From contig OX392534.1 in NCBI GenBank assembly GCA_947623455.1, positions 11,914,001 to 11,978,000 on the forward strand: a stretch of DNA of 64,000 nt, in the 5' to 3' direction. A program made the translations under genes and the position numbers. Positions 11,440 through 23,000 of the stretch are shown piece after piece; the stretch's first letter is position 1; each line of letters opens with the position of its first letter. The notes under the pieces were generated by a model. It worked only from the letters and a program-made list of their open reading frames with translations. It was not told the origin of the DNA and searched no databases. The DNA is from Mimachlamys varia. Lineage: Eukaryota > Mollusca > Bivalvia > Pectinida > Pectinidae.

Positions 11440-11850
11440 AGAATGAAGGGCTACAAAGTTTGTTTAAATAAATGACATTGACCCACTTACAATGTCACAG
11501 GGGCCAAAGAGAGTTTTTCTCAATGACCAATAAAATAAATGCCTTAGATACTGTTATTAGGCAGGTGGCATGCTGGATGAAGGGCTACCAAATTTGTTCA
11601 AATGAATGACCTCTTCAAGATTACCGGGGTCAAATGTCTTTAACTTCTTCCAAACAAATTTTCAGTAATTATTTGGCCCATGGTTCTGATATTTGGCTGG
11701 TAGGATGCTGAGGAATACATTAATAACACGTTTGTTCAAATAAATGACCTCGACCCATTTTCAAGGTCATATGAGGCAAATATGTTAATGTCTTTAGCAA
11801 TAACCAGCAAAAATAATTATAGTCATATGACCTTTAAGGCCCATTTGCTT
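11440..11850. repeat. imperfect tandem repeat of about 136 bp, three units
   Basis: The motif tgttyaaatraatgac occurs at 11461, 11595 and 11733. Each unit also carries ggcatgctggatgaagggct-like and aaggtca-like blocks. Divergence among units is substantial, so the array is old. Repeats of this size occur inside some bivalve Helitron-type elements, but no Helitron end was identified here. Confidence 0.7.
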
Positions 11851-12913
11851 CACCTGGGTTATCTCCACTAGATATCATCTGGCTGTAGGACCCAGCCCCG
11901 TGCGCTAATATCTGACCTAGATTTTGTTTAATTTCACTATGACCTTCAACCTTGTTATGTCACTCATGAATGGCATGGAACTTAACTGACCTTTCAAAGT
12001 GACATTTAGATGCGTTGATCTTGAGAGTTGTGACCGCATAAAAGTAAAACAGCGTATTTTGCATAAAGAAGTAAAAATACGTTTTCTATGTTGTTCTGTT
12101 CTTTTCTTTATATTTGCTACGGCTTTTCTACAGAGAAATGGTTGCGTTGCCTTGAACAACACCCTATTTTCAGCTTGCGCAAAGAAATTTTCAATCCCAT
12201 AAGTGCCAATTGTATTGAATGTGGGAAGTTATAATAACATGAACAATATTCATACGTTTTACAACTGTTCTTTTGACTGATAGGCCTGGGTTTAATTGAA
12301 CAAACATACTCTGAATCACGTCTTTGTTTTGCAGTGATATTGAATCATTCATTCCATTCACACAATACTTGAAGTGTTTCAGATCACTAGCCAAGATACA
12401 TTCACTCTTCCTCACTCTCCCATGACAATGATTGCGATAACGTGAGTGGGGATCCATAGAAGTCCACGAGAAACGTATTTTATCTCTCAAAACATTTTGT
12501 ATCTGTTGTATCTGTTGTATCTGATATTATCTGACTTAAGAATATTGTGACGGATTTATTTTGTAGGTAAAAAACGAAACCAGATTATACACTTTTCTTC
12601 TTTAGCCCATTTACTGCTTTTGTCGTCTGCAGTACATTTCTCCAAAAATGATATGTAGATGTTGCAGTTAAATGGATTGGAGGTACCTGTACCGTTTTGT
12701 AACGTTACATTGCACAAGTATGGTACTTCACGTGGCTGTGTCCCCGAACACACCTCCAAGTCAGACGGATCGCTTTCTGAATTTGAAATGGAGCCCTCTG
12801 CCAGGACCAGGAACTGGTCAGTCGAGAACGTCCTTTGGAATTTCAAAAACAATGGTAAACACATAAGTATCCATGCAGAACATGATTAAAGTAATTCATT
12901 ATTTTATACTTCT

Positions 12914-13400
12914 TCATTTTCAAATTTTGGTGTTTACATGTAGCAGTTGATTCGATATTCTAGGGCTTGCTCTAAATATCTGGATTTTCGTGATCGATGT
13001 CGACTGCTGACAAACAAACCAACAAAACAAGAATTCGAGAGATGCAGACTGATCAGAACTATGGACAAATTTTATGATCACCGTCTTTGTCTCATTGAAA
13101 TATTCTGTATATTTAAGTGCTATGAAGATGGACGTTTTTGAGTATGCTCATTAGTGTGTTTACTTGTTGTGATAGGCAAAGATACTTGGTTCTCATTTTA
13201 AGAACTTGATGATTACTTGGATGTGACAAATATTTACATGACGGGTGTCGTCGATGAAGCAGAAGACGCCTACTCTTTCGGAACACCTGGTCTTATTCTC
13301 TTGTTCTTTTACGAGGGTATCCGGTAAATCTTTCCGTTGTTCCTTTTTTTGGCCCTGGTTTAATCGATTTTGAGTTAGGATTATGATTTTGTTAACGCTT
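12914..13400 (+). mobile_element. decayed retroelement P copy with RT C-terminal region and 3' UTR
   Basis: From 12944 the frame reads QLIRYSRACSKYLDF, continues through LLTNKPTKQEFERCRLIRT to KFYDHRLCLIE, the C-terminal region of the RT family described at 8785. Upstream in frame are SNFGVYM and a TAG stop (12941-12943) where the family has a serine. A 2-base loss after the LIE codons (compare attgagaaatattctg in other copies) shifts the frame. The 3' UTR follows from about 13120 to 13400. It is a dead copy and the longest plus-strand one here. Confidence 0.8.
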
Positions 13401-15429
13401 CGGTATTCTCTAATTTATTTCCCAAAACATGAATCTCCATCTGGAGCTAAAGACGAGAATTATTTTGTAGCGCTGAGATAATCTTCATATTTATTAAACG
13501 ATTAGGAATTGGGATGGTATGAACCTGTAACAATAATATAAACCTAGTCACAATGAGCATACATAAACATATCTACGATTACTGTCTGTTCGTCCATGTT
13601 GATGACTTATACTTATTTCAATCTGATTTGAACTATGATAAATCCTTCATTATTGACATCGTCATTCAAAAAACGGAACAGCCATTTTGGCGAACAACCG
13701 TTGTCGTTTCTATGCCAAAATAATAACGTCATAGTCGTTACGCACTGGGTTTTATTAATTATCTCTTAAATCGCACATCTCCATGGTTACTTTTCATAAT
13801 GGCTTTGCCATGCAAATGTAAAAATTAACTATTAAAAATGCTTTCACGTAGCAGATAATATCTTGGACGTCGAAGGGAAACCTTGATCATGTTCGATTGT
13901 TCTAACAATGTTGCATAGTGCGTATGAATTTCTCTGTAAACAGTTCATATTTTGTATAACCTGTTGCCTTCCCATCGCTTTGTTAATGATAACAACACTA
14001 TGCCCGATATTCGGTTGATTTATTGCATTGCGATGTCAAGAGAATTTAAATATTTCTATTGTGAAAAATATCGGGTTGTATTTAAGTGCTTTAATATTTG
14101 ATGTGTTTAGATATACCTGAGGGAATTCATCGTGTATACACAGTGGACGATGAATGAAATTCCTAAACCCACACGTTCCGTTCCTTGTTTTATTCCCCCA
14201 GGTGTGCCGGCCATGTTGGTTCCGAAGTCCTGTGTATATTTGAAGAGCTAATAGAAACGAGAAAAAAGTGGGAGAAACCAGGTGTTCGGCTGCAAACCAA
14301 ACAAGCGTCAAGTCATTTCGATTGTATTCCTTCAGTACATTCACATGAATACGACGTTGTAGTAGTTTCCGTATATATAAATTAAGAGTCACTATGCTTC
14401 TGGTAAGATTGTCATAAAAGGGATATTATATTTAATTAATCACTCAGATACAAATACATACTTACATGGTTTCCAATGATTTTATATCAAATTCAGGAAT
14501 ATTGTGTTTTTTCATGAACGCCATTCTATGCTCACATCAATCTTCTATAACTGTTATATTGATCAACCTTTATACACAGTCGCCCTACATAAAACCCTAA
14601 TTTGTAATAATAAAAACCATGTGTATCCTTTTTTTCAGAAAATTTACTATATCGTTGGTGTAAGCGGGATATTCTACTACAGATGAAGACAACAGTTAAT
14701 TCCTTCCGACACCTAATCAATCTTGTGCTCAGAACCAGCCCGCCTGATACATCAAGTGCTTCGTCGATGCTTGCTCTAATGATATTTCGATATTTGGCCT
14801 TGAAATGATTTCTGATCACATGTATATCCGAGGAATTGACTGCTGTTCTCCGTTTTGCTGCTCACTTTTTCAACGCTTCAATACTGTAATCGACTTAGAA
14901 GTGGTTTTAGGTCTACAAACTGTGATACTTATAACACGTGGTCTTGAGTCTGACGTAATATCCGGCGCTTATCAGCTGGAACCTTGTCGATGTAATGAAA
15001 GATCTTGGGTCTATTGAGACGGATACATATATTGTAGTCTATCAGGATGATGATACATTGTAGAGATATATTAAGCCAATAGCATTACTGCAGAAGCAGT
15101 CTCGGTATTCCTGGTGCTAACATGTTCGCCTCCTACGTTTGTATAGAATAAGGAAACAAACAGTTATTATGACAATATTAAAAACAAGATGGATGTGGTT
15201 GCGTTATTATTGGTTGCTTGTTTGGGCAGTTAAATGTATACTAATGGATGTTTAAGTTATTAAACTGGAAATATACGAGCATTCGCTTGTACTGTTGTGT
15301 CTGCCTGTCTAACTACCCACGTTGGTGGTGCGTCATGACCATGTTGTCTAGCTAATATATGCCCTTCCTAATGGGGCAATTACAGGGGCATTACATTACT
15401 AACTCCCACACTGGTCTCTGTAAAAAAAG
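13401..15429. other. anonymous sequence without supported genes
   Basis: No tandem repeats or mobile-element ends were recognised. A strong acceptor-like site (ttgttttattcccccag, about 14184-14200) precedes a short open stretch, but no convincing donor or domain follows, so no gene is called. Confidence 0.45.
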
Positions 15430-15632
15430 GGCCGCGAAAGCCAAGTGATTAAGGTGTCTGACATTCTGCTAGAACTAGCCCTCAACCCCTGGGTCGCAGT
15501 TCTGAGGACAGTACCCGAGCCAGCCACCAGGTACTGGTTATAGGTGAGTTTTTTTGTCCGGGAACCCCCAGCTCCAGCACCCACCTTAAATCATAGCCTT
15601 AATTGGTAATAGGACGTAAACTCTAACAAATG
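15430..15632 (+). mobile_element. tRNA-derived SINE, family 1, diverged copy
   Basis: The head gccaagtgattaaggtgtct aligns with the A-box segment of the 7588 copy, and the B-box is degraded (gcagttctgagg). The body (caggtactggttataggt, then ccgggaaccccca) and tail (taattggtaataggacgtaa) are recognisable. More divergent than the copy at 7588, so an older insertion. Confidence 0.75.
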
Positions 15633-16734
15633 AAGCCATATTTTACATTATTTGACCTTAACATTCACATTTTTGTTGACTGCATGTGCTTCTAGGTCAT
15701 ATTACATAAGTTAGCTGTTGTAAGTGTTAGATAAGCGTGGAGCTGTAATTAATCAATAGCAGGCACTTAAAGAACGAGCGTATCCGTCTGATCTTTAACC
15801 AAGGATATATTAGTGTTAAAACACTAAAATTGAAATTATATTTGGCATTTATCGCTTGCCAAGTAGATTAATTCAATTCACAAGATGCATACAGAAGTTA
15901 TGTAAAAAAATAATAATAGTTTATTATGCATTTGTTATCATTGTTATCAATTATGAAATTGGACACTTGGGTCTGTTGAATGGAGATCAATAGATAAATA
16001 AAAAAATAGACAGCAAGAAACTAATCGCTTCTTTAGAAATTTTCGGTGATATTAAAACCAAAATGTTTTAAAAACATACAATGACTGAGTCTGCATAATT
16101 TGAATTTAACTTTGTGATATGATAAAATAAATGTTTGTTTTATGTAAGCTGTCAGATAATGATAAACACTAGTACAAAGAAATGGAATTGTATGATATGC
16201 TGGCAATGGATAATATCGTGCAGACAGACTTCCATGTTTGGAGAGCCATGTGTTTCAGGTTCGATAATTACTCCTCATCCAGCTAATGGTTTACATATGG
16301 TATAGTGGTTACACGCGTGACTTGCCTCGAATTATCGCAGTCCCAAGAGTCTAAAAACAGAACGATATGTACATTGGTGACGTAAGAGACTGGCCGCGTC
16401 ATTGATCGCTTGTCTATAGTGTTATACAATGTTATACAATAAATGGATTTGGAACAATGTAGCTACTGTTATGGAGAAAACGTAGGGAATAAAAGATGAT
16501 GTAAATATATTGATCTGTGGGGCAAAAATATCCTAGCCACTCTTTATATATGTATGTTCACACATTTCGATTCAGATGGGTAATTGTATCTAAATTATAT
16601 GAAAAAATGGCCATGCTGTTTATTTCCCACCGAGTTGGACTTCCCGGTCAGTCTGACATTTATTCCATAACAATTTCTTTTGTTTTGATTGTTTGTCAAA
16701 CTGAACATTTTCAATATCATTATTCTGGGAAACA

Positions 16735-16880
16735 CGTCGATGAGGTAGACGACGCTAACCTTTATAGAACACCTGATCTTATTATCTTGTAATTTTACAA
16801 GGATCATAAAGTGGCTCTTTCCTGTATTCATAATTTGCGTTCGGATTTCGGTATTGTTGTCTCTTCGGTATTTTCTTTAT
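16735..16880 (+). mobile_element. 3' UTR fragment of retroelement P
   Basis: gacgacgctaacctttatag leads into aacacctgatcttattatct and ttttacaaggatc, matching the UTR seen at 9005-9140. The 3' end is diverged (gcgttcggatttcggtattg). No coding remnant upstream is clear. Confidence 0.6.
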
Positions 16881-17509
16881 GTTTTAGTATTTTGTATCGA
16901 CTTAATACGAAGATACCTGTATGACTAAATCATTAATCGCAAGGAATTTCTATTTTGACTTCTTTGATAATAAAATTCGCAGGTACATGAAACAACGAAA
17001 AAGGCAACTAATTAAACCCAAGGTAGATTTACACAATAAGGAATCGATTAACAATCTTACTATCAAACAATTGCATTTTGAGGTAAAAGGATACAAAAAT
17101 CCTAGAAAAACTAAATCGGACCTCCTTTCATTTTCCATCGAAAAATGAAACCTTGGTCCAGAAAAAGAAAAGTAGAGCGGTGAATCCTTCGCATTTTGTG
17201 TTGTATTGAAGTGTGCATCTTGACGTCAGTAATTATCAAAATATCTCAATAAAAGCTACTAATTGGCTTTCTAATTGGAATTATATTCTCAAGGATGTGC
17301 GTCATTAGGTATTTAATGAGAAAATTCAAAATGAAAGAAATAAAGTTATGAAAGCTTTTTTACGAACATGTGAGAAACTCTCGGATGACAGATGCATTCG
17401 TCTTGTATGGCGTTTCATGGCAGTGTGGTCTGGTAGTGAATACCTTGTGTAGTTACGTTGTTTTCGGGTGTAACATATACTTATTAAGCAAAACCATTTA
17501 GAGAATACT

Positions 17510-18157
17510 GAAGCGTCAACGAAACCATAATCTGAACTCAAAATCGATGAAAGTAGGGGCAAACATGAACAAAATTGAAAAATTAGCATGAGGAACCTTG
17601 TAAAAGAGCAAGAGAATCAGACCAGGTGTTCCAGAAAAGTAAGCGTCTTCTGCTTCATCGAAGACACAAGCCATGTAAATTTTGATCACATCCAAGTAAA
17701 CCTTAAGTTCTCAAATGAGAACCGGGTCAGCATTGTCAATCACAACCAGTAATCACTAATGAGCGTTCTCAAAATCTTCATATCACTTAAGAATACAGAA
17801 TATTTCTCAATGAGACAAAGATGAACATAAAACTTCTCTCGAATCCTTGTTTTGTAAGTCACAATATTTAAAGTAGGCCCTAAATTGGAAAATTGAAATC
17901 ATCACGTTTATCGTATAACGTAGTCCATGTTATTGGTAGTTTAAGTTGAGATCGAGGTAAGCAGCTGCTGGGTTCTTTATTTAAAGTTCAAAAGGGTATA
18001 TATAACGATCGAGGTGGTCAGCAAACGTCTTGTTGTTTCTAGACAACACATCGTCGATATATCTGAAAGTGAAATTGAAAGATTTGGTAAGGTTTTTGTT
18101 AACTGTCCTGATTAGCTCCTCAACAGCCTCGTATAAAAACAAAAACAAGTCAACTAA
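17510..18157 (-). mobile_element. decayed retroelement P copy containing the RT catalytic YIDD
   Basis: Read from 18157 downwards, the minus strand encodes DLFLFLYEAVEELIR and then FNFTFRYIDDVLSRNNKTF, with the catalytic YIDD at 18061-18050. YIYPFEL, a stop, and AAAYLDLNLNYQ follow, ending with another stop. An internal deletion then skips to the C-terminal part (EKFYVHLCLIEKYSVFLSDM at about 17840-17781), and the 3' UTR runs to about 17510. Two in-frame stops and the deletion show it is inactive. The FRYIDDVLS...YLDL pattern is typical of a reverse-transcriptase family I assign tentatively to Penelope-like elements. It abuts a plus-strand copy at 18158. Confidence 0.8.
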
Positions 18158-18440
18158 GGTGGACGTTTTTGAATATGATCATTTATGTTCTCACTTATTG
18201 TGATTGAGAACGATGACTTGGTTCTCACTTTGAGGACTTGAATTTTACTTGGATGGTACCAAGAGTTACCTTGCGGATATCGTCGTTGAAAAGGAAGAGA
18301 AGCAGAAGACGCACACTCTTTCTCTGGTATTTTTACAAGGTATCCATGTAAATCCCTCCTTTCGTTCATATTTTGCCCATAGTTTTATCGATATGGAGAT
18401 CGGATTATGGTTTTGTTGACGCTTCGGTATACTCTCGATG
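18158..18440 (+). mobile_element. 3' UTR copy of retroelement P, head to head with the preceding minus copy
   Basis: Begins exactly at tggacgtttttgaatatg, the point just after the RT stop region in other copies, and runs through ggttctcactttgaggactt, agcagaagacgcacactctt and ggattatggttttgttgacg. The junction with the minus-strand copy has no spacer. Confidence 0.78.
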
Positions 18441-18711
18441 TTTTAATCATTCCGACATAGAACAAAAACACAACAGTGAAGATGATCGTCTTGTTGTCGT
18501 CTGTTTTAGGTCTTATAAACTCCGGCCTCTTATCCATTTATCTAGATAAGTTAAGAATAAAAAAAGATGTGTCCGGGTTAATTCGAGTGTATGAGATGGA
18601 ATAGATCTGCCATTTCCTGGTATATGACCAATTTAATCCCATGTGAAGCACCATTTTACAGGTTAGATATATAACCATGATACTTTATCTTACAATTTAT
18701 ATGCAATTACG

Positions 18712-18845
18712 TAAGGCAGTCGCCAGTACTGGCCACAGGTCGAAAGTTTTCTCCAGGAACTCCAGTTTTCCTCCACATGCACAACCTGGTACGTATTTGC
18801 ATGGCTATAACTGAAAATATGACGTAACACACGAACAAACAAAGC
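18712..18845 (+). mobile_element. tRNA-derived SINE family 1, 5'-truncated copy
   Basis: Only the 3' half is present: ggcagtcgccagtactggcc, ctccagttttcctccac, caacctggtacgt, and a tail of ctgaaaatatgacgtaacac. The promoter part is absent, so this copy could not have been transcribed from its own boxes. Confidence 0.65.
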
Positions 18846-19129
18846 CATAAAATCAGTAACGTAATATAAGATTTCGGCTGGGCCATTGGTTTTTACTTTA
18901 ATAACAGTGCAGAGGGGTAATGAACAAGGTCATTAACTTATTGCGAAACTTTTTAATACATGTATTGTAAGATCCGTCTGTTACAAATGATGTGAGGGAA
19001 AATTCAGGTGACTAGCTTGACTTGTTTGCAAAGCTAACAAATGTTACAAATCACAGGTACTATATGTACACACAATGTAGTTACATATGTAATGATGTAT
19101 CATTTAATGCATGATAGTCTCGAGCCGAG

Positions 19130-19290
19130 TATATTTTTAAGACGCTTTCTCTTCCTAAATACCTGGTCTTAGTCTCTCGTACTTGTTCAAGGGTACCGTG
19201 TAAATTGTTCCTTTGTTCAGATTTTTCCGCTAGTTTGATCGATTTTAAGTTAGGATTATGGTTTTGTTGAACGTCGTTAATGATATTTCC
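19130..19290 (+). mobile_element. 3' UTR fragment of retroelement P
   Basis: Shared landmarks are tacctggtcttagtctctcg, ttcaagggtaccgtgtaaat, tagtttgatcgattttaagt and ggattatggttttgttga. No coding part. Confidence 0.65.
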
Positions 19291-19614
19291 CCTATACATA
19301 TTGTATGCGAATATAGAACAAATACAATTACTTGAATCCAGGGTTGTTATTTCAGTAAAGGATGACAATTACTCGAGCTATTAACAAGTCTCTATCATGG
19401 ATTCACTAAGATAATACTATCTTGGAAAAGCATATTTCATTTTTAATGAATTTTATGAACCTAACAAGAAGCCATTTCAAACAGTTTACTGGCTTACATT
19501 TGCGCCCAAATTTTTGCATTTCTGGCTTGGATAGTTGTGGTGCCCGAAGCGCTATAGGAGGGGATTGTCATGGGAGGGGGATACGTCCACCTCCCGAAGA
19601 AGGTGTGTGTGTGT

Positions 19615-19635
19615 GGGGGGGGGGGGGGGGGGGGG
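19615..19635 (+). repeat. 21-base G homopolymer
   Basis: An uninterrupted run of 21 G follows (gt)5. Such runs form quadruplexes and are prone to sequencing and assembly length error, so the exact length is unreliable. Confidence 0.95.
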
Positions 19636-19859
19636 TGGTGATCTGAGGGTGTCCCCAAAGAAAACATTTGATTTCCTGAAAATCTTTGGAGCATTTGAAC
19701 GTGTTTTAATGCCAATTGGTATACTGAATTAAAGAATTTTTCTTGTACAACATTTTTTATTACAAATGTATTTTAAATGTGTTTTTTTTTATGAAAATTA
19801 TGTGTACGCACCTGCGTATCTGGGTATAGGAAGCTACGCCCTTTAAGGACCAATTACTG

Positions 19860-20005
19860 TCCTCCTGGTCTTATTCGTTTGTATCTTTCCAATGGTTTCC
19901 GTGTGATTATTTCCTCTGTTCATATTTTCCGCCTAGCTTGATTGATATTGAATTTGGATTATAGTTTTGGTGATGCTTCGGTGTTCTTATATAATGTTTT
20001 TCTCT
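19860..20005 (+). mobile_element. 3' UTR fragment of retroelement P, diverged
   Basis: cctggtcttattcgtttgta, cgcctagcttgattgatatt and ggattatagttttggtgatg align with the UTR landmarks of the other copies. Confidence 0.6.
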
Positions 20006-23000
20006 ATCATCAATACCTTCCCCTCTTGTATTGGAAGCTCGGCCATTTTCTATTGGAATCTAATATCATAAGTCAATGGTTCAGCTGTTTTAATGTTCTT
20101 TATTGCAAAGAAACCTGCATAGTGGCGATCGTGCATTGTAAGTACATAACAACGTGTATATAACAAAGACTTATGTACAGTAAGTACAAAATATCTGGAA
20201 GGTTTCAACAAGAAAGAACACATTTATTTATATAATCGTTTCTTTAATTAATTAATTTATTAATTAATAACTAACAATCATACTACACTAACGTTTAAAA
20301 GATAAAAAAGTCCACCGTCAAAATACAGAGGAATGAAAGAGTAAAACAAATATTGGTCCGTGCATGATTCATTCCAATTCAAAACTTGAAAAAACTTAAA
20401 CGACTGATGCAAAGAAAGATACAATCAATATATGGATAACATTAACTGGTCCGGACAGTTATTTAAGTTTTGACACTTTTTAAATGCATTTTGTTTTCCA
20501 ATAAAAACGATGAAGTTGGAATTAGCACTTTCTTTGATATCCCACATATCTTGAGAATGGATATTGTTCTTTCCACTGGAATGTATCACTTCGGAAAACG
20601 ATATCTTGGCCTATAGCCATTGTAAAGGCAGAAACCGTCTTATAAGAAAAATACTATTTCATTTGGAAATACGTGTAAAATAATGCTAATGAAGATATAT
20701 CAAATGACATCGCTCCAGCTACATTGATTTACTAAACTATCGCCAAATTGGTGACGTCATACTGACGTATACAGGTTTCTTGAGTTTATCATTCCAAAAC
20801 GACTCATATGTGTGACGTTATTTATCATACATAACGTGCACGAGCGCATGTTGAATAATTGAAAGGTCAAGAATAAAAAAGTATAATAAATGTACGACAT
20901 AATTCATCAACACCATTATACAATAATGTGTTTTAACAATGGAAAAACGCATCATGAATTTAATTTTGCATTTGGAACAGACAAAATTTAAGATATTGCC
21001 AAATGCCAAATTAAAATCATGGTAAACTATATTTCTAAAAGGAAATTGTATGGTAGTTGTAATGACTAGATTTCTCATTTATGAGACACACACAAATGAA
21101 AAGTAGAAACATAACATGCCCTACATAATGGTGTCATGGGAGAAACAGGACAAAAGTGTTCAATACACTTTGGACCATGCTCAACAAATCTCAAATGATG
21201 AAATCACCAAAAAACCTGAAACGGCCATACAAACAAACTGTCACAAGTAGGCTTATCACGTGTAGAAACGTTCAGTATAACAGTTCCATTTCAAGAAAAG
21301 TAGTCATCGTATATCATTGAGCAAATGCAAAAACTCGTGTAACAAACACGTTTGAATGAAAGTCGTCAATCTATCACCTGATTGTCTATAGAAAGAAGAA
21401 AACAATCGATAAATCACATTGTGTGCGATACACAGTTGGTATCAAACAGACAGTTTATGTATTAGGCAAATTGCATGTATATTATGTTCTATATAATGGC
21501 CTTTTAAAAAACTTCTATACCAATTGAAATAGAAATACAACAATATACATTGCAAATAAATCTACAAGTTTAACAAGTAAAGAAACAGTAAATGTGGGGT
21601 TGTGATATATATATATATAGCTAACAAATGATTAATAACAAATATTGATAGAACATCCACAAGGTTACAATTTCCCAGTGAGTTACACTTGTGTATGGCT
21701 TAGTTTTTATTTATACCATTGATGTGTACTATTGACATTTTGTAAAAGTCTGATAACCATCCCGACTTGTAACAATTTAAAAAAAAAACTATTTAAATTT
21801 GATATCTTAATTCAGTTTTATGCTTTTTAAATCTAAATTACAACATATCCACTTCGAATAAAATGTCAATAAAACCTTGTAAAATTACCAACGATACGTC
21901 ACTAGACGTCATTTCCGCAATAACATTTAAACGTTTAATATTGCATAGTATTGAAAAAAAACTACGTTCAGTCCTGCTGAAGAGGAATACCGGGAAATAA
22001 ATCAAATACTCATTAACATGTAATGTATGAGTATACTTTGTAACATAAACAAATTACAAACTAAGAAAGAAGGGAGTTTCTCGAATAGAATATGACAATA
22101 TCGTTGCTGTTAAAAAGCATTCGTTCACCCTATCTATCACCGAACGAATCGAATCCATGCCTTCTTTCACCACTCTGTCTTCTCAAAAGATTTATGCACA
22201 AACATATAGCATACATGTCAGGAGAACATGTCAACACACTTTCTGATAATGTAAATGGAATGTGCTAATGCATACTTTAGGAATGTATGTGTAATTGTTT
22301 TTAGGGAATGAACAAAACAAATTGATTTGGATAGCAATCGTTTAGAAAAAAAAGAACACGATATGATGAATAATGTTCAGAAATACGTGCCCTTAATGAC
22401 ACGAAAAATACAAACATGAATATTTGCAGAGAAAAAATTGTCCTGACTAACCCTAACAATGAAAGGTACCCTGGCTATATAAAACTGTACATAGCTACAA
22501 TTACTATGTTCTAGTGTATTATCAAAACGCTATATCATGTATTGATCCTTCAAGTAGCAATAATATTTCCTTTTCAATACAAAGTCAATCTTCTTGTTTG
22601 AATGACATACAGCAAATTAGTAAACGCAAACAGTAATGATACAAACGAGGAGAAAAATCAACTTTTCTAATTATTGCCGACTAATAGTTTTCCGTCCCGC
22701 CTGGGAATAGATAGGGCAGTCATGTTATGTCCATGCGTTGTCCTACGCACTCGAGTTACACTGCCGTCCTTGTCAATACATGGCCGGGCCATCTCTCCCT
22801 ACATACAATACCCTGGCCAAGCATTCCCCTACAGACCAGGAGATAAATTACTGGTCTCAGGACCTAGACTAGATATATTGATAAACTGTCCCCGTTTCAC
22901 TGACAAGCGTTCTTGGGTTTAGCCTCTAACGTCTAAAAGTATGCCTCCATAAAAAATTCCACATATAGAAAAGAAACTGGAATCTGTTTTATCATAAACC

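Noticed and set aside
14201..14386. short exon candidate after a strong acceptor-like site
   Set aside because: Only a weak donor (ccag|gtgttc), and no recognisable peptide; too little to call.
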